From CAMCHP01 sp036835325 (GTDB lineage: Bacteria > Bacteroidota > Bacteroidia > Flavobacteriales_D > Sanyastnellaceae): a stretch of 22,990 nt of DNA. Below are positions 22,765-22,990 of the stretch, in pieces. The translations under genes and the position numbers were made by a program. Each line of letters starts with the position of its first letter. Position 1 is the first letter of the stretch. The stretch spans positions 1 to 22,990 of the forward strand of contig DAITMF010000048.1 in assembly GCA_036835325.1 (NCBI GenBank). The letters run 5' to 3'. The notes under the pieces are model-generated. The model made no database searches and was not told the DNA's origin. It saw nothing but the letters and a program-made list of their open reading frames with translations.

Positions 22765-22990
22765 GTTTTTTTTTCTTGTTCTGCTTCGCAGGATGCGTGG
22801 CTTGCTTGGGCTTGTCGAACTGCCTGTCAGCACCCCCCTTTTGCGACTATCAGGCGGTTTTTGAACGCCAATTGCTCATCCATCCAGACAAAAAAACCCG
22901 AATCGATGACGGCTTCACTTGCCAACACCGCCGATTGAATGAGTCAAACGGTTGATTCACTAGAAACACCCAGATGTTCACGTTCATCAT
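22765..22990. other. terminal region without a supported gene
   Basis: The last 226 bases hold no open frame with family features. A plus-strand frame from about 22781 to 22955 and a minus-strand frame from 22990 to about 22855 are each under 60 codons and look non-coding. There is a T9 run at 22766-22774, a small CTGC-TTC-GCAG hairpin near 22781 and the possible terminator listed separately. The next gene probably lies outside the window. Confidence 0.5.
22820..22862 (+). terminator. possible rho-independent terminator
   Basis: CTGCCTG (22820-22826) can pair with CAGGCGG (22851-22857) through seven base pairs with one wobble, followed directly by TTTTT. It sits about 60 bases after the response regulator stop. 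The loop is long (24 bases), which lowers confidence. Confidence 0.35.

Noticed and set aside
22781..22955. Short open frame after the response regulator, rich in cysteine at its start
   Set aside because: No proper start with context, under 60 codons, no recognisable motif, and it crosses the possible terminator.
1..22990. Defence system, toxin-antitoxin pair, mobile element or CRISPR array
   Set aside because: I looked for nuclease, helicase, reverse transcriptase, transposase, small toxin-like gene pairs and regularly spaced repeats on both strands and saw none. The genes are metabolic, envelope and signalling genes.

Overview
The window looks like chromosomal DNA of a Bacteroidota bacterium, most likely Flavobacteriales with a moderately high GC content for that group. 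The support is a protein ending in a type IX secretion (T9SS) sorting domain, a TonB-dependent receptor with a carboxypeptidase-like N-terminal extension, -7 promoter boxes of the TAnnTTTG type, A-rich rather than Shine-Dalgarno-type start regions, and a CarB without its C-terminal regulatory domain. I place it no more finely than that. Genes are densely packed. Several neighbours overlap by 4 bp and convergent genes meet with almost no spacer. I see no insertion sequence, prophage, CRISPR array, tRNA or rRNA.

Left part (1-2878): the 3' end of an M23 (LytM-type) peptidase gene, a short MerR-type regulator, the LPS heptose epimerase HldD on the opposite strand, a 6-pyruvoyl-tetrahydropterin synthase family enzyme whose active-site spacing fits the biopterin type better than QueD, and a Bax inhibitor-1 family membrane protein.

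Minus-strand block (2881-10060): first transcribed are an unrecognised lipoprotein and acyl carrier protein phosphodiesterase (AcpH), overlapping by ATGA. A second unit with its own promoter holds a secreted protein of unknown function, an MltF-like lytic transglycosylase lipoprotein, a lipoprotein with a carboxypeptidase-regulatory-like domain, and an alpha/beta hydrolase that starts at TTG. Last comes a secreted deiminase of the Porphyromonas peptidylarginine deiminase (PPAD) type with an Ig-like region and a T9SS sorting domain. This is the most striking gene of the window.

Middle (10116-15200): a histidine kinase and an OmpR-type response regulator (ATGA overlap) converge on carB, the carbamoyl-phosphate synthase large subunit. 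The stop codons of carB and the regulator share a CTAG.

Right part (15032-22990): a promoter and a clear TPP (thiamine pyrophosphate) riboswitch precede a TonB-dependent receptor, a strong candidate for an outer-membrane thiamine importer. A lipoprotein gene converges on it. Its upstream partner is a geranylgeranylglyceryl phosphate synthase homologue, which suggests archaeal-type ether-lipid chemistry. Divergent from that is a two-gene LytS/LytTR-like system: a large kinase with a predicted periplasmic beta-propeller, followed by a LytTR response regulator. The last 226 bases hold no gene I can support, only a possible terminator.
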